From: JAFDBW01 sp963723355
Lineage (GTDB): Bacteria; Desulfobacterota; Desulfuromonadia; Desulfuromonadales; BM103
Direction: 5' to 3'
NCBI GenBank assembly: GCA_963723355.1
Contig: CAVRQQ010000034.1
Span: 109,989-173,988, forward strand
DNA length: 64,000 nt
In this document: one piece after another, positions 51,680 to 61,306 of the stretch
How the letters are laid out: the number at the start of each line of letters is the position of its first letter
How positions within the stretch are numbered: the first letter of the stretch is position 1
Program-made: the position numbers and the translations under genes
The notes under the pieces: generated by a model
The model's database searches: none
Told to the model about the DNA's origin: nothing
Seen by the model: the letters and a program-made list of their open reading frames with translations, nothing else

Positions 51680-52729
51680 TTAAACAAGCTCAACCTGTTC
51701 GCTCGCGTCGTCGCATGCGGCAATCTCACCGATCACGTAGGCTTGCTCATGCAGGCCGTGCAGGCGCGACAGGATGTCATCTGCATCGTCCTTGTGTACC
51801 ACCAGGACCATGCCGATGCCGTAATTGAAAGTGCGAAACAGCTCTTTCTCCTCGAGATTGCCAGCCTCACGCAAAATCTCGAAAAGCGGCGGTTTCGGCC
51901 AGGCGTCCTTGTGGATGACCGCCTTGCAGTGACGCGGTAAAATTCTTGGGACATTCTCCAGCAAGCCGCCGCCGGTGATGTGAGCCATGCCCTGAATCGT
52001 GAAGTCGCGCAGCAGGTTGAGAATCGATTTGACGTAAATTCTGGTTGGACGGAGCAATGCGTCGCCGAGGGATTCGCCAAGTTCCGGCAGTACGGCTTCA
52101 AGGCCACCCTCCAGACGTTCGCTGATAATCCTGCGGGCCAGTGAATAACCGTTCGAGTGCAAACCGTTTGAAGCGATGCCGATCAGCACTTCGCCAACCT
52201 GGATCGAGGAACCGTCGATGATGGCATCGCGGTCAACCACGCCGACCGTAAATCCGGCCAGGTCGTATTCGCCGTCATTGTAGAAGCCGGGCAGTTCGGC
52301 TGTTTCACCACCGACCAGCGCACAACCGGCCTGTCGGCAACCTTCTGCAATACCTTCGACGATCTCAGCGGCTTTTTCCGGTGCGAGCATGCCGGTTGCC
52401 AGGTAGTCGAGGAAAAACAGCGGTTCGGCGCCCTGGACGATGACATCATTGACACACATGGCAACCAGATCTATGCCTACCGTGTTATGTCGGTCAAGCT
52501 GGAATGCAAGCTTCAGTTTCGTGCCGACCCCATCAGTCGATGAAACAAGGACCGGTGAATGGTATTTGTCCTTGTTCAGTGAGAACAAACCGCCGAAACC
52601 ACCGATATCGGTGAGGACTTCCGGGCGGTTGGTCGACTTGACCAGAGGCTTGATCATATCGACGAAACGGTTGCCGGCTTCGATATCGACGCCGGCGCCT
52701 TTATAGGTCATGCTTGAACGATCAGACAA
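51680..52729 (-). CDS. purM: phosphoribosylformylglycinamidine cyclo-ligase
   Basis: A 349-residue AIR synthetase, fifth step of purine synthesis. YKGAGVDIEAGNRFVD, STDGVGTKLKLAF, GIDLVAMCVNDV, LVGGETAELPGFY and HITGGGLLENVPRI are diagnostic. The start is set at TTG 52729 because AAGGAG (52737-52742) is 7 bases upstream; ATG 52711 would leave that site 25 bases away. Transcribed toward purN and DUF523. Confidence 0.95.
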   Translation of the reverse strand: MSDRSSMTYKGAGVDIEAGNRFVDMIKPLVKSTNRPEVLTDIGGFGGLFSLNKDKYHSPVLVSSTDGVGTKLKLAFQLDRHNTVGIDLVAMCVNDVIVQGAEPLFFLDYLATGMLAPEKAAEIVEGIAEGCRQAGCALVGGETAELPGFYNDGEYDLAGFTVGVVDRDAIIDGSSIQVGEVLIGIASNGLHSNGYSLARRIISERLEGGLEAVLPELGESLGDALLRPTRIYVKSILNLLRDFTIQGMAHITGGGLLENVPRILPRHCKAVIHKDAWPKPPLFEILREAGNLEEKELFRTFNYGIGMVLVVHKDDADDILSRLHGLHEQAYVIGEIAACDDASEQVELV

Positions 52730-52958
52730 GACTGGTCTCCTTGTGTGCAAAGGGTAGCGCTATTAAATAAATCACCCCCCTGCGGGTTGTCAATCGCAAA
52801 GCATTAAAAGAACTGTAATCTGCGACCTGGAGTGAACCTTGACAGGATTGATTTCAACTCTTTACAGGCCGGTAACGGTATCCTATTATGAATCACCTTT
52901 TGACATTCAAGCTGATGTGGAAAGCAAAACCTTGCAGCACAATGATCAACTCATTGAT

Positions 52959-53416
52959 TTGCCAGATGGTGACAGGATCACACCGATGACCCGGGGTGAT
53001 CTGTCTGCTGTCTGCCAGCTTGAATGTGCCAGTCAGTACGATTCGTGGAGCATGCAGCACTTTGCTGACGAATTAGTCAACCCGGTGGCGAAGATTGACC
53101 TGTACTGGTGCCGGGATGTCCTCGCCGGTTTCCTCTGCTCCTGGCTGATCGCCGGGGAATTGCAGATCCAGAACCTGGCAACCTTGCCGAGCATGCGTCG
53201 CCGGGGGATTGCCGCCCGGCTACTCGAGTATGCCATCGAACGCAGTCGCAGGTCTGGCCTGAACTCGGTCTGCCTGGAAGTACGCAGCGGCAATGCGCCG
53301 GCGATTGCGCTTTATCAACGATTCGGCTTCGTTGCGGCGGGCAGGCGGCCAGGTTACTACCCGGATGGTGAAGACGCCTGTTAATGACATGTCAGATGGA
53401 TGCTGAGGTCGATTAA
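52959..53416 (+). CDS. rimI: ribosomal-protein-S18-alanine N-acetyltransferase, frameshifted
   Basis: A GNAT acetyltransferase of about 150 residues: ITPMTRGDLSAVCQLE start, then IQNLATLPSMRRRGIAARLLEYA with the acetyl-CoA loop R-R-x-G-I-A, and LEVRSGNAPAIALYQRFGF. The open frame ends at YYPDGEDAC-stop (53384). One frame over continues ALLMTCQMDAEVD to TAA 53416, giving the usual GEDALLM ending; a one-base deletion near 53377 explains this. The start is uncertain: the frame is open from 52839 but homology begins near 52970, so TTG 52959 is a guess. Confidence 0.8.
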
Positions 53417-53447
53417 GACAGCATTCTGCTCAGGAGAGATATTAAGA

Positions 53448-54302
53448 ATGAAGAACTACAGGACCAAGATCATTTCCAACCAGGAAATCTCGCCCGGATA
53501 TTACCGGATGCGGATCCTGGCGCCAGGTTTCGGCGAGACTGCCCATCCCGGGCAGTTTGTCATGTTCCGCGTGCAGCGCTCGCTGCCGCCGCTGTTGCGT
53601 CGACCGTTCGGCATCTTTCGTACCGGGTTCCTGCCGGCGGACTGCGATGGCCTGCCGCCCAAGGAGTTTGTCGAGCTCGTCTATAAGGTCGTCGGCCGGG
53701 GAACGACGATCATGGCGGAGCTGCACGAAGGAGACAAGGTGGAGATGCTCGGCCCGCTCGGCAACGGTTTCGACGCGCCTTCATGCGATGGCGAGAGGAT
53801 TCTTGTCGGTGGCGGGATCGGCCTGGTCCCCCTCTATATGCTGGCTGGGGAATTGATTGAAAAAGGCTGCAATGTCCGTCTGCTGATGGGCGGCCGCACG
53901 CGCGACGATATCTTTGCGGTAACCGAATTCGAACGTCTCGGTGTTGAGACCTATGTCTCCACCGACGATGGCAGTCTTGGCGAAGAGGGGCTGGTGACCC
54001 AGGTCCTCGAGCGCAAGCTGCAGAAGTTCCCCAAGGCTGAAGTCTTTGCCTGCGGACCGATGCCGATGCTCTGCGCCGTGCGTGATATCTGCGTAGCCAA
54101 CAAGACGCCTTTGCAGGTCTCACTTGAAGAGTCGATGGCGTGTGGGGTTGGCGCCTGCCTCGGCTGTGTGGTCAAAGGGGCAGGGCATACCGAGGAGCGG
54201 CCGAGTTACCTCTGCACATGCAAGGTCGGGCCGGTTTTCAAAGCCCAGTATCTCGACTGGAATGCTCTGGCACAGAGTCATGGCTGCGGGGGGTGTGAGT
54301 GA
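53448..54302 (+). CDS. pyrK: dihydroorotate dehydrogenase electron-transfer subunit
   Basis: A 284-residue FAD/[2Fe-2S] partner of PyrD-B that passes electrons to NAD. LLRRPFGIF binds FAD; GPLGNGFD and VGGGIGLVPLY bind pyridine nucleotide; the 2Fe-2S cysteines lie in EESMACGVGACLGCVVK and YLCTCKVGPVF. ATG 53448 is chosen from the longer frame at 53400 because it follows GGAGAGAT. Stop and pyrD start overlap (TGATG). Confidence 0.97.
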   Translation: MKNYRTKIISNQEISPGYYRMRILAPGFGETAHPGQFVMFRVQRSLPPLLRRPFGIFRTGFLPADCDGLPPKEFVELVYKVVGRGTTIMAELHEGDKVEMLGPLGNGFDAPSCDGERILVGGGIGLVPLYMLAGELIEKGCNVRLLMGGRTRDDIFAVTEFERLGVETYVSTDDGSLGEEGLVTQVLERKLQKFPKAEVFACGPMPMLCAVRDICVANKTPLQVSLEESMACGVGACLGCVVKGAGHTEERPSYLCTCKVGPVFKAQYLDWNALAQSHGCGGCE

Positions 54303-55243
54303 TGAATGAAACGACCAGGACAACAGTCAAAAAACCCAACATGGCGGTTGAGATCGCCGGCATCAAGTTGCGCAACCCGGTCATGCCAGCTTCAGGGACC
54401 TTTGGCTATGGTGAAGAGTACGCGCCATTTCTGGACCTGGAGAAGATCGGTGCAATTGTCACCAAAGGCTTGTCCCTGAAACCGAAGGCCGGCAACCCGA
54501 CCCCGCGGATCGCCGAGACGATCAGTGGCATGCTCAACGCCATCGGCCTGCAAAATGTCGGCATAGAGGCGTTCATTCAGCACAAGATGCCTTTCCTCCG
54601 AACCCTCAACACCCCGGTCATTGCCAACTTTTTCGGCAACACCCTGGAAGAGTATGGCGAAGTCGCCAAGCGCCTGAATGATATTCCGGAAATTGCCGCA
54701 GGAGAGCTGAATATCTCCTGCCCGAACGTCAAGCAGGGCGGCATCGTTTTCGGCACCGACCCCAAGGCAGCCAGCGAAGTCGTCGCGCTGGTGCGCAAAC
54801 ACCTGCAAAAGCCGCTGATCGTCAAGCTGACACCGAATGTCACGGATATTACGGTTGTCGCACGAGCGGTGGAAGAGGCCGGCGCGGACGCGATCTCCTG
54901 CATCAACACCATCACCGGCATGTCGGTGGATATCCACACCCGCAAGCCAAGGATAGCCAACCGTACCGGAGGTCTCTCCGGCCCGGCGATCCGCCCGATT
55001 GCCGTGCGCATGGTGCACCAGGTCGTGCAGACCGTTTCGGTCCCGGTCATCGGCATCGGCGGCATCTCCCGTCCCATGGACGCTCTCGAATTCCTGATCG
55101 TCGGCGCCAAGGCAGTCCAGGTCGGTACCGCCAATTTCGTCGACCCGTCGGTCATACAGACGATTATCGACGGGATCGAGGAATTCTGTATAGGCGAGGG
55201 GATCGAGGATATTCACGAGTTGATTGGCAGCCTCAAACTTTAG
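54302..55243 (+). CDS. pyrD: dihydroorotate dehydrogenase, type 1B catalytic subunit
   Basis: A 313-residue FMN enzyme of pyrimidine synthesis. MPASGTFGYGEEY, TKGLSLKPKAGNPTPRIAE, the catalytic Cys in ELNISCPNVKQGG, VKLTPNVTDI and PVIGIGGISRPMDALEF. The active-site Cys and adjacent pyrK mark class 1B. Intact. An unusual repeat element follows its stop. Confidence 0.98.
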   Translation: MNETTRTTVKKPNMAVEIAGIKLRNPVMPASGTFGYGEEYAPFLDLEKIGAIVTKGLSLKPKAGNPTPRIAETISGMLNAIGLQNVGIEAFIQHKMPFLRTLNTPVIANFFGNTLEEYGEVAKRLNDIPEIAAGELNISCPNVKQGGIVFGTDPKAASEVVALVRKHLQKPLIVKLTPNVTDITVVARAVEEAGADAISCINTITGMSVDIHTRKPRIANRTGGLSGPAIRPIAVRMVHQVVQTVSVPVIGIGGISRPMDALEFLIVGAKAVQVGTANFVDPSVIQTIIDGIEEFCIGEGIEDIHELIGSLKL

Positions 55244-55248
55244 AAGCA

Positions 55249-55346
55249 GGGGCTTTAGAATCGGGGACTGGCATTCAGGGGCTGGGGGCTGGAAACATCA
55301 TATGCTAAAATCAATTTACCAGTCCCTAGTCCCCAGCCTCTAGCCG
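55249..55346. repeat. facing heptamer arrays after pyrD
   Basis: Left arm from 55249 in register 7: GGGGCTT, TAGAATC, GGGGACT, GGCATTC, AGGGGCT, GGGGGCT. Right arm from 55319: CCAGTCC, CTAGTCC, CCAGCCT, CTAGCCG. The arms are reverse-complementary in type (GGGGACTGG against CCAGTCCC) with about 28 A/T-rich bases between them. Starts 5 bases after the pyrD stop. Confidence 0.8.
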
Positions 55347-55357
55347 CAGGTTCTAAC

Positions 55358-58049
55358 ATGGACGTCATCACGACCCACATCAATGCCGATTTTGACTGCC
55401 TCGGGTCGATGATTGCTGCCAGGCGATTGTATCCCGACGCAGAGATGGTCTTTCCCGGCGGCCAGGAGCGCAGTCTGCGCGAATTCTTCCTCAACAGCGC
55501 CCAGTATGCTTTCGGCTTCAAAAGGGTTCGCGATATCGACCTTGATGCCGTAACCCGCTTGATTCTGGTCGATGTCCGCCAGGCCTCCCGGATCGGCCCT
55601 TTCGCCGATGTGGCCAAACGCCCCGGCGTCGATATCCATATCTACGATCATCACACAGTCAAGAAGGGTAGCCTTAAAGGCTCTTTAGAGGTTGTCGAGC
55701 CGGTCGGGTCAACCGTCACGGTCTTGGCTCACATCTTCATGCAGAAGCAGATCAAGGTCTCTGCTGATGAAGCGACCATGATGATGCTCGGCCTCTACGA
55801 AGATACCGGCAGCCTGACCTTTCATACGACCACGGTCAGGGATTACCAGGCCGCCGCCTATCTGCTTGAACATGGGGCCAATCTCAATATCGTCGCCGAC
55901 CTGATCGTCCAGGAGCTGACTCCGGAACAGGTCCGACTGCTCAACGACCTGATCGCGAGCCGGACCATCCTCAATATCCATGGCATCAACATCGCTATCG
56001 CCCATGCTACGGTTGACCATTTTGTCGGTGATATCGCCACTCTTGCCCACAAACTCAAGGACATGGAAAACCTAGATGTCCTGTTCATCATTATCCGTAT
56101 GGAAAGTCGTGTCTTCATCGTCGCCCGTTCCCGTCTCAAGGAGGTTCACGCCGGTGATATCATGAGCGAGTTTGGCGGTGGCGGTCACGCATCGGCTGCG
56201 TCATGTGCGGTGCGCGATATGACCCTGGTCCAGGTCCTTGAGCGGTTGCCGACGGTTCTGCAGGAACATGTTCAGCCGCAATGGGAGGCTCTGCACCTCA
56301 TGTCTACGCCGGTCAAGTCCGTTACGATCGATCAGACGGTTGCCGACGCCCATCAGGTGCTTTCCCGTTTCAATATCAATACGGTGCCGGTCGTCAATAA
56401 GCAGGAAGTGGTCGGGATTATCTCCCGGCAGTTGGTCGACAAGGCGGTCTATCACGGTCTGCAGAAACAGCCGGTCGGTGAGATCATGACCAGTGACTTT
56501 CACCAAGTCACGCCCCAGACGACCGTGGCGGCTCTCAAGTCGATGATCGTCGAGAGCAACCAGCGTTTCGTCCCGGTCGTTGATGAGGGCAAGCTGGTCG
56601 GTGCCGTGACCCGTACCGACCTGCTGCGTCATCTGGCCAGCAGCGCTGGCACACCGCCACGTTCCGGAGAGCGCAGCCTGGTCAGCAGGGGCGGACGCAG
56701 CTACAAGTCGGGCCAGATCCAGCGCCTGATGCGGAATCGCCTGCCCCGGCGGATTCAGGAGATTCTTGCCCAACTTGGCAAAATTGGCGATCGAGCTCAA
56801 TGTGCCCATATTTGTTGTCGGCGGCTTCGTGCGGGACATGCTGCTCAACCAGGAAAACCTAGATGTCGATATTGTCGTTGAGGGAGATGGCGTGGCTTTC
56901 GCCGAACGTTTTGCCCGCGATCACGAGTGCCGGGTCCGCTGTCATCGCAAGTTCGGTACCGCGGTCCTGATCTATCCGGATGACTTCAAGGTCGATATCG
57001 CTTCGGCGCGCATGGAGTATTACCTGAAACCCGGTGCTTTGCCGGATATCGAACATTCTTCGGTAAAGATGGACCTGAGCCGGCGGGATTTCACCGTCAA
57101 CACCCTGGCGATCAGCTTGAACCAGGAAGCCTATGGTGAGTTGCTCGATTACTACGGTGGTCAGCGTGATATCGACGACAAGGCAATCCGCGTGTTGCAC
57201 AACCTCAGCTTTGTCGAAGATCCGACCCGGGTATTTCGGGCGGTCCGGTTCGAGCAGCGTCTCGGTTTCCAGATTGGCAAACAGACGGAGCATCTTCTGA
57301 ACAGTGCCGTGCGGCTCGGCCTGCTCGACAAAGTCAGTGGCAAGCGAATTTTCACGGAACTGTACCTGATATTAAATGAACATCGGCCTCTGCCGGCAAT
57401 AACCCGGCTTGCAAAGCTGAATGTCCTCAGCACCTTGCATCCGGCACTGTCGAAGAAGGTCGATTATGCCAGGTTCTTCGATGAAGCGAGACGGGCAATG
57501 GACTGGTATGATCTGCTTTACACCGGCCAACCGTGTGAACGCTGGCTTTGCTACTTCCTGGTCTGCACATCGGTCCTGGATCGTCCCGGCATCAGGAATC
57601 TCTGCGAGCGACTACAGATTATGCCACGTTATCGTGACATCATGATCGACCAGCGCAGTAAGGCCCTCGGCATCTTGAGACAACTTGAGCGGCGCAATCC
57701 CGGCACTCGACCACCCCGCAACAGCAGCCTGTATCGTTGGTTTCAGCCTCTGTCAACAGAAGTCCTGCTGTTGATGATGGCCAGAGCTAAAAAGGAGTCG
57801 GTGCGCCAATGGATTTCACGTTATATAACACACCTGAGGGCTGTCCAGCCGATACTGACCGGCCACGATCTGGAAAACCTCGGTTTCCCCCCCGGGCCGC
57901 AATTCCGGACTATTCTCGATGACCTGCTCGGGGCGCGACTCGATGACCGTGTCGCGACACTGGAAGATGAGAAGGCGTATGTGTTGCGGAAGTATGGGAA
58001 GGGGATTTCGGGACGCGGGACGCGGGACGCGGGACGCGGAAAACCTTGA
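55358..58049 (+). CDS. DHH-CBS-poly(A)polymerase/tRNA nucleotidyltransferase fusion, frameshifted
   Basis: About 896 residues when repaired. The N-terminal DHH phosphoesterase domain (HINADFDCLGSM, YDHHTVKKG) ends in the DHHA1 loop GGGGHASAASC. Two CBS domains follow (MSTPVKSVTIDQTVADAH, MTSDFHQVTPQTTVAAL), then a class-II nucleotidyltransferase head (FVVGGFVRDMLL, LDVDIVVEGDG with the D-x-D pair) and the tRNA-binding neck (DPTRVFRAVRFEQRLGF). Such fusions occur in Desulfuromonadales and resemble A-adding tRNA nucleotidyltransferases; whether it adds CCA, A only or poly(A) cannot be told. An extra G near 56775 splits the frame (QLAKLAIELNVPIF when repaired). The last 15 codons read through a heptamer array. 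Confidence 0.88.
58010..58044 (+). repeat. heptamer array GGGACGC x4 in a gene's 3' end
   Basis: Four perfect GGGACGC copies from 58010, then GGAAAAC. They are translated as the tail GRGTRDAGRG of the preceding protein, since a 7-base unit cycles through the three frames. Confidence 0.9.
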
Positions 58050-58249
58050 GTGCCGTATTTTGGTTTATGTGTCGAGACCTGGCAATTAAAATCCCTCTTA
58101 TCCCGGCTTTTCTGGGTTTTTTATAGTTGATAAATATTATAATGAAATCAATTATTTATAGGTTTTTATCAGAGCGCTCCCCATTGACTCCTGACGGTGC
58201 ATCTGCTAAAGATAACTATCCTTTTATAGATCGGTAGACGCCTTTCCTT

Positions 58250-58933
58250 ATGGAACATATCCTGCTTAAAATTTCCATCATGCTGGTGCCGGCATTGCTG
58301 GCCGTCACGCTGCATGAAGTCGCACACGGGTTCTCTGCCGAAAAGCTCGGAGATCCGACCGCCAGACTGCTCGGTCGCCTGACGTTGAACCCGATCAAGC
58401 ATCTCGATCCAATCGGCACCATAGCTCTGCTGGTCTTTGGTTTCGGTTGGGCCAGGCCGGTCCCGGTCAACGCGAACAATCTCCGCCGTCCGAAAAATGA
58501 CATGGTCTGGGTTGCCCTGGCCGGACCACTGGCAAATCTGATGCTGGCGCTCTTTTGTGCGCTGCTGCTGCGTGTCGTCGTCTACGTTGCGGCCTCTCTT
58601 CCAGAGGCCAGCCAGGTGTTGTCATACATCGAGCCGGTTGGTCTGATGGCGGCATTCGGACTCTACATCAACATTATCCTCTGTCTTTTTAACCTGTTGC
58701 CGATTCCGCCGCTCGACGGAGGTCGCGTACTGATGGGGATTCTTCCTGAGAAACAATCCCTGATGCTGCGCCGCGTCGAACCTTTCGGCATGTTGCTGAT
58801 CGTATTCCTGATCTTTGGCACATCAATCTGGAGTGTGGCTTTCGGTCCGGCTGTCAACCATGTGGTGTCACTGATGGCCGGCCCGCACATGGACGTTGTC
58901 GAGCAGACCATGCGTCTACTCTTTTATCGGTGA
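58250..58933 (+). CDS. site-2 protease family (M50) membrane metalloprotease
   Basis: A 227-residue integral membrane protease of the short Rip/YwhC type. Zinc motif H-E-x-x-H is in TLHEVAHGFSAEK, and the third ligand Asp in LLPIPPLDGGRVL. Five to six membrane helices. It likely cleaves transmembrane substrates; the substrate is unknown. Lies next to scpA-scpB, a frequent arrangement. scpA starts 5 bp after its stop. Confidence 0.94.
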   Translation: MEHILLKISIMLVPALLAVTLHEVAHGFSAEKLGDPTARLLGRLTLNPIKHLDPIGTIALLVFGFGWARPVPVNANNLRRPKNDMVWVALAGPLANLMLALFCALLLRVVVYVAASLPEASQVLSYIEPVGLMAAFGLYINIILCLFNLLPIPPLDGGRVLMGILPEKQSLMLRRVEPFGMLLIVFLIFGTSIWSVAFGPAVNHVVSLMAGPHMDVVEQTMRLLFYR

Positions 58934-58938
58934 TCATT

Positions 58939-59709
58939 ATGAGTGGCTACGATATCCACCTGGAGAATTTCGAAGGGCCGCTCGATCTCCTGCTCCATCT
59001 CATCAAGAAGAACGAGATGGATATATCCGATATACCGATTGCCGCGATCACCGCGCAGTACCTGGGCATCCTCGATGCCATGAAGACTCTGAATCTCGAC
59101 ATTGCCGGGGAATTTCTGTTGATGGCAGCCACCTTGCTGCATATCAAGTCGAAGATGCTGCTGCCCAGGAGCTATGAAGACGAGGCGGAGGAAGAGGAAG
59201 AGGACCCGCGCGCAGAACTGGTCCGACGGTTGCTCGAGTACCAGAAATACAAGGATGTTTCCGAGACCCTTGAAGCCGGCCCTATGCTTGGACGCGACCT
59301 GTTTGCCCGCGCAGCTCCCGAGCCGGAGGTGTTGGAGGAAGCTGAGACAGGTTTTGTTGCCGTCGGCCTGTTTGATCTGCTCGCCGCATTGAGGGACGTT
59401 CTTGAGGAAAAGCCCGAGGAACTTGTTCACGAAGTCAACCTGGAACAGCTCTCCGTGACGGATCGCATCAACGCGATATTGACCGAACTGCAGGGCAAGG
59501 AGAGTGTGGCTTTCCTCGACCTTTTCAGCGATGGCATCAGGCGCTCTGAGGTCATCGTGACTTTCCTGGCCCTGCTGGAACTGGTCAAGATGCGCATGGT
59601 TCGCTTCATGCAGAATACTCATCACGGAACCATCTGGCTCTTCCCGTCGGTTCCGATCGACGAAACCGAAGAGCTTGAGGTCGGAGAAGACAGCCTTGGA
59701 TATACATGA
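58939..59709 (+). CDS. scpA: segregation and condensation protein A
   Basis: A 256-residue kleisin linking SMC heads: YDIHLENFEGPLDLLLHLIKK start, GEFLLMAATLLHIKSKMLLP, an acidic linker of Glu/Asp, and the C-terminal winged helix VTFLALLELVKMRMV. ATG 58939 is preferred to GTG 58930. It overlaps scpB by 14 bp. Confidence 0.97.
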   Translation: MSGYDIHLENFEGPLDLLLHLIKKNEMDISDIPIAAITAQYLGILDAMKTLNLDIAGEFLLMAATLLHIKSKMLLPRSYEDEAEEEEEDPRAELVRRLLEYQKYKDVSETLEAGPMLGRDLFARAAPEPEVLEEAETGFVAVGLFDLLAALRDVLEEKPEELVHEVNLEQLSVTDRINAILTELQGKESVAFLDLFSDGIRRSEVIVTFLALLELVKMRMVRFMQNTHHGTIWLFPSVPIDETEELEVGEDSLGYT

Positions 59710-60298
59710 TCTCATACCACTGGCCGAAGCCCTGATCTTTGCTGCCGACGGACCGATCAAGGCCGAACGTATGGCCGAAGCGCTGGATGTACCTCTGGCA
59801 GATATCAGGGAAGCGATTGAAGCCCTCGAGGTGGATTACGCCGAGCGCCCTCGCGGGTTCTTCCTGCAGGAAGTTGCCGGCGGCTACCAGTTGAGGACCC
59901 GTCCGGAATATGCCGAATACCTGAGAAAACTCGGTCGCAGCAGACCATTCCGGTTTTCACGCCCAGCCCTGGAGAGTCTGGCGATTATTGCCTACCGCCA
60001 ACCGGTAACGCGCTCAGAGGTCGAATACCTGCGTGGCGTCGATTCCGGCAGCGTGTTGAAGACTTTACTGGAAAAGCGCCTGGTCAGAATCCTGGGGAAG
60101 AAGGATGTCCCCGGCAAGCCGATGATCTACGGTACGACCAGGGAGTTCCTCGAACTCTTCGGTCTGCCGGACCTTTCGTCACTGCCGACCCTTAGCGAAT
60201 TCAGCGAGCTGGCACCTGATACCGAAACAGAGGCGCTCATGGAAAGCCTGCCGTTGCTGGTTGATGGGGAAGAAGCGGGAGGACAGGAAACGGAATGA
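59696..60298 (+). CDS. scpB: segregation and condensation protein B
   Basis: A 200-residue ScpB, the kleisin-interacting subunit of SMC-ScpAB. LAEALIFAADGPIKAERMAEAL, RGFFLQEVAGGYQLRTRPEY, LESLAIIAYRQPVTRSEVEYLRGV and GKPMIYGTTREFLELFGL are characteristic. TTG 59696 is chosen because GGAG lies 11 bases upstream and it gives the standard start; TTG 59675 is the longer option. Its stop touches a repeat array. Confidence 0.96.
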   Translation: MDIHDLIPLAEALIFAADGPIKAERMAEALDVPLADIREAIEALEVDYAERPRGFFLQEVAGGYQLRTRPEYAEYLRKLGRSRPFRFSRPALESLAIIAYRQPVTRSEVEYLRGVDSGSVLKTLLEKRLVRILGKKDVPGKPMIYGTTREFLELFGLPDLSSLPTLSEFSELAPDTETEALMESLPLLVDGEEAGGQETE

Positions 60299-60491
60299 GG
60301 CGTGAGGACGCGAGGACGCGAAAAAACCAAAATCGAAAGATTATTCGGACACTGATCAAATTCAAATCAGAACTTAAAGATTTGTGTTTGATCGTTCTTT
60401 TTAGCGAACATCATCGTCCAATGATTCTTTTGTTTTGCTTGTGCTCCTTTCATTTTCGCACTTCGCATCTGTCGCAACTCGCACTTCGTGC
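60298..60491. repeat. nested inverted repeat element after scpB
   Basis: The left outer arm begins at the scpB stop with GAGGCGT and two GAGGACGC units, then GAAAAAA. The right outer arm, 60455-60491: TTCGCAC, TTCGCAT, a 9-base unit, CTCGCAC, TTCGTGC. Inside, GATCAAA and TTTGATC, and GGACACTGAT with ATCATCGTCC, form inner arms. The inside sequence shares the stretch GACACTGAT with the element at 61266-61456. Confidence 0.75.
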
Positions 60492-60495
60492 CCGT

Positions 60496-60528
60496 AAAAA
60501 AAGGCCGGCAACCAAATGGCTGCCGGCC
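60496..60528 (-). terminator. intrinsic terminator of the PxxKW gene
   Basis: On the minus strand GGCCGGCA/TGCCGGCC (60503-60510, 60521-60528), then a run of seven T (60496-60502). Confidence 0.8.
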
Positions 60529-60556
60529 CTGAATTTTTACGTCACCAAGATTGTCG

Positions 60557-60835
60557 TTAACGACCCGCGCGCTTCGAAGCTTTGAGCGGGTTGACCTTGA
60601 TGTCTGCAATCTTGACTTCAACTTTCCTGTGAGTGGCAAAGTTGCAGAGACCCGCGGACCATTTCTTGATCGGGGCAGGGGCCTTCAGGCAGACCGGACC
60701 GATAGTGCCTTCTGCGATATGATCGCAACCTTCGCACATTTCAATCACGTTCTGGCAGCTGCCGCCTTCGCATACGCAACCGTTTTTACTCCAGAAAGTA
60801 CATTCTGTACCGGGAAGAACTGTTTGACACTGCAT
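60557..60835 (-). CDS. PxxKW family cysteine-rich protein
   Basis: A 92-residue protein with nine cysteines in paired spacing (CQTVLPGTECTFW, NGCVCEGGSCQNVIEMCEGCDHI) and the PIKKW motif that names the family, followed by a basic tail. The cysteines suggest metal or Fe-S binding. Function unknown; such proteins are seen mainly in deltaproteobacteria. AAAGGAGTG precedes the ATG. A GGGGG/CCCCC hairpin (60873-60891) lies in its leader. Confidence 0.88.
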   Translation of the reverse strand: MQCQTVLPGTECTFWSKNGCVCEGGSCQNVIEMCEGCDHIAEGTIGPVCLKAPAPIKKWSAGLCNFATHRKVEVKIADIKVNPLKASKRAGR

Positions 60836-60970
60836 GGGGCACTCCTTTATCTGTAACTGGTTCTGGTTTCCGAGGGGGATTTCTACCCCCTTTTACTGAT
60901 CTGTGTCAACTTAAAAAATCCATAAGTTGTTGCCATTGACCGGATTTTTCACGTCAGGTAGTTTGTTGTC

Positions 60971-61306
60971 ATGAGTAAATCAAGCAAATCTGAAACGAAG
61001 AAGTGGGAGTCTGTCTGCACTCGATGCGGCCGGTGCTGCTATGAAAAAATCGATTTCGAGGGTCGTATCTACTACACGGGTCTGCCGTGCGAACATCTTG
61101 ATCCCGAGACGAAGCGCTGCCAGGTTTACGATCAACGCGACAAGATACGTCCCGGTTGTGTGCGTCTGACTCCGGAAAATATCAAAAAAGGTTTTCTGCC
61201 GGCAGACTGCGCCTATGTCGCCGACATCGAGGATTATCCTGCCCCGATTATGCCGGATGATGAGAGATGTGAAGTGCGAGGACGAGTAGAAGCACAGGAA
61301 AACTGA
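60971..61306 (+). CDS. YkgJ-family cysteine cluster protein
   Basis: A 111-residue protein with the cluster signature CTRCGRCC (near residue 16), then LPCEHLDPETKRCQVYDQR and PGCVRL. It is a CxxCxxCC-type zinc- or iron-binding protein of unknown function. Its last codons (from DERCEVRGRVEA) lie in the left arm of a heptamer element, so the C-terminus may not be conserved. Confidence 0.88.
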   Translation: MSKSSKSETKKWESVCTRCGRCCYEKIDFEGRIYYTGLPCEHLDPETKRCQVYDQRDKIRPGCVRLTPENIKKGFLPADCAYVADIEDYPAPIMPDDERCEVRGRVEAQEN

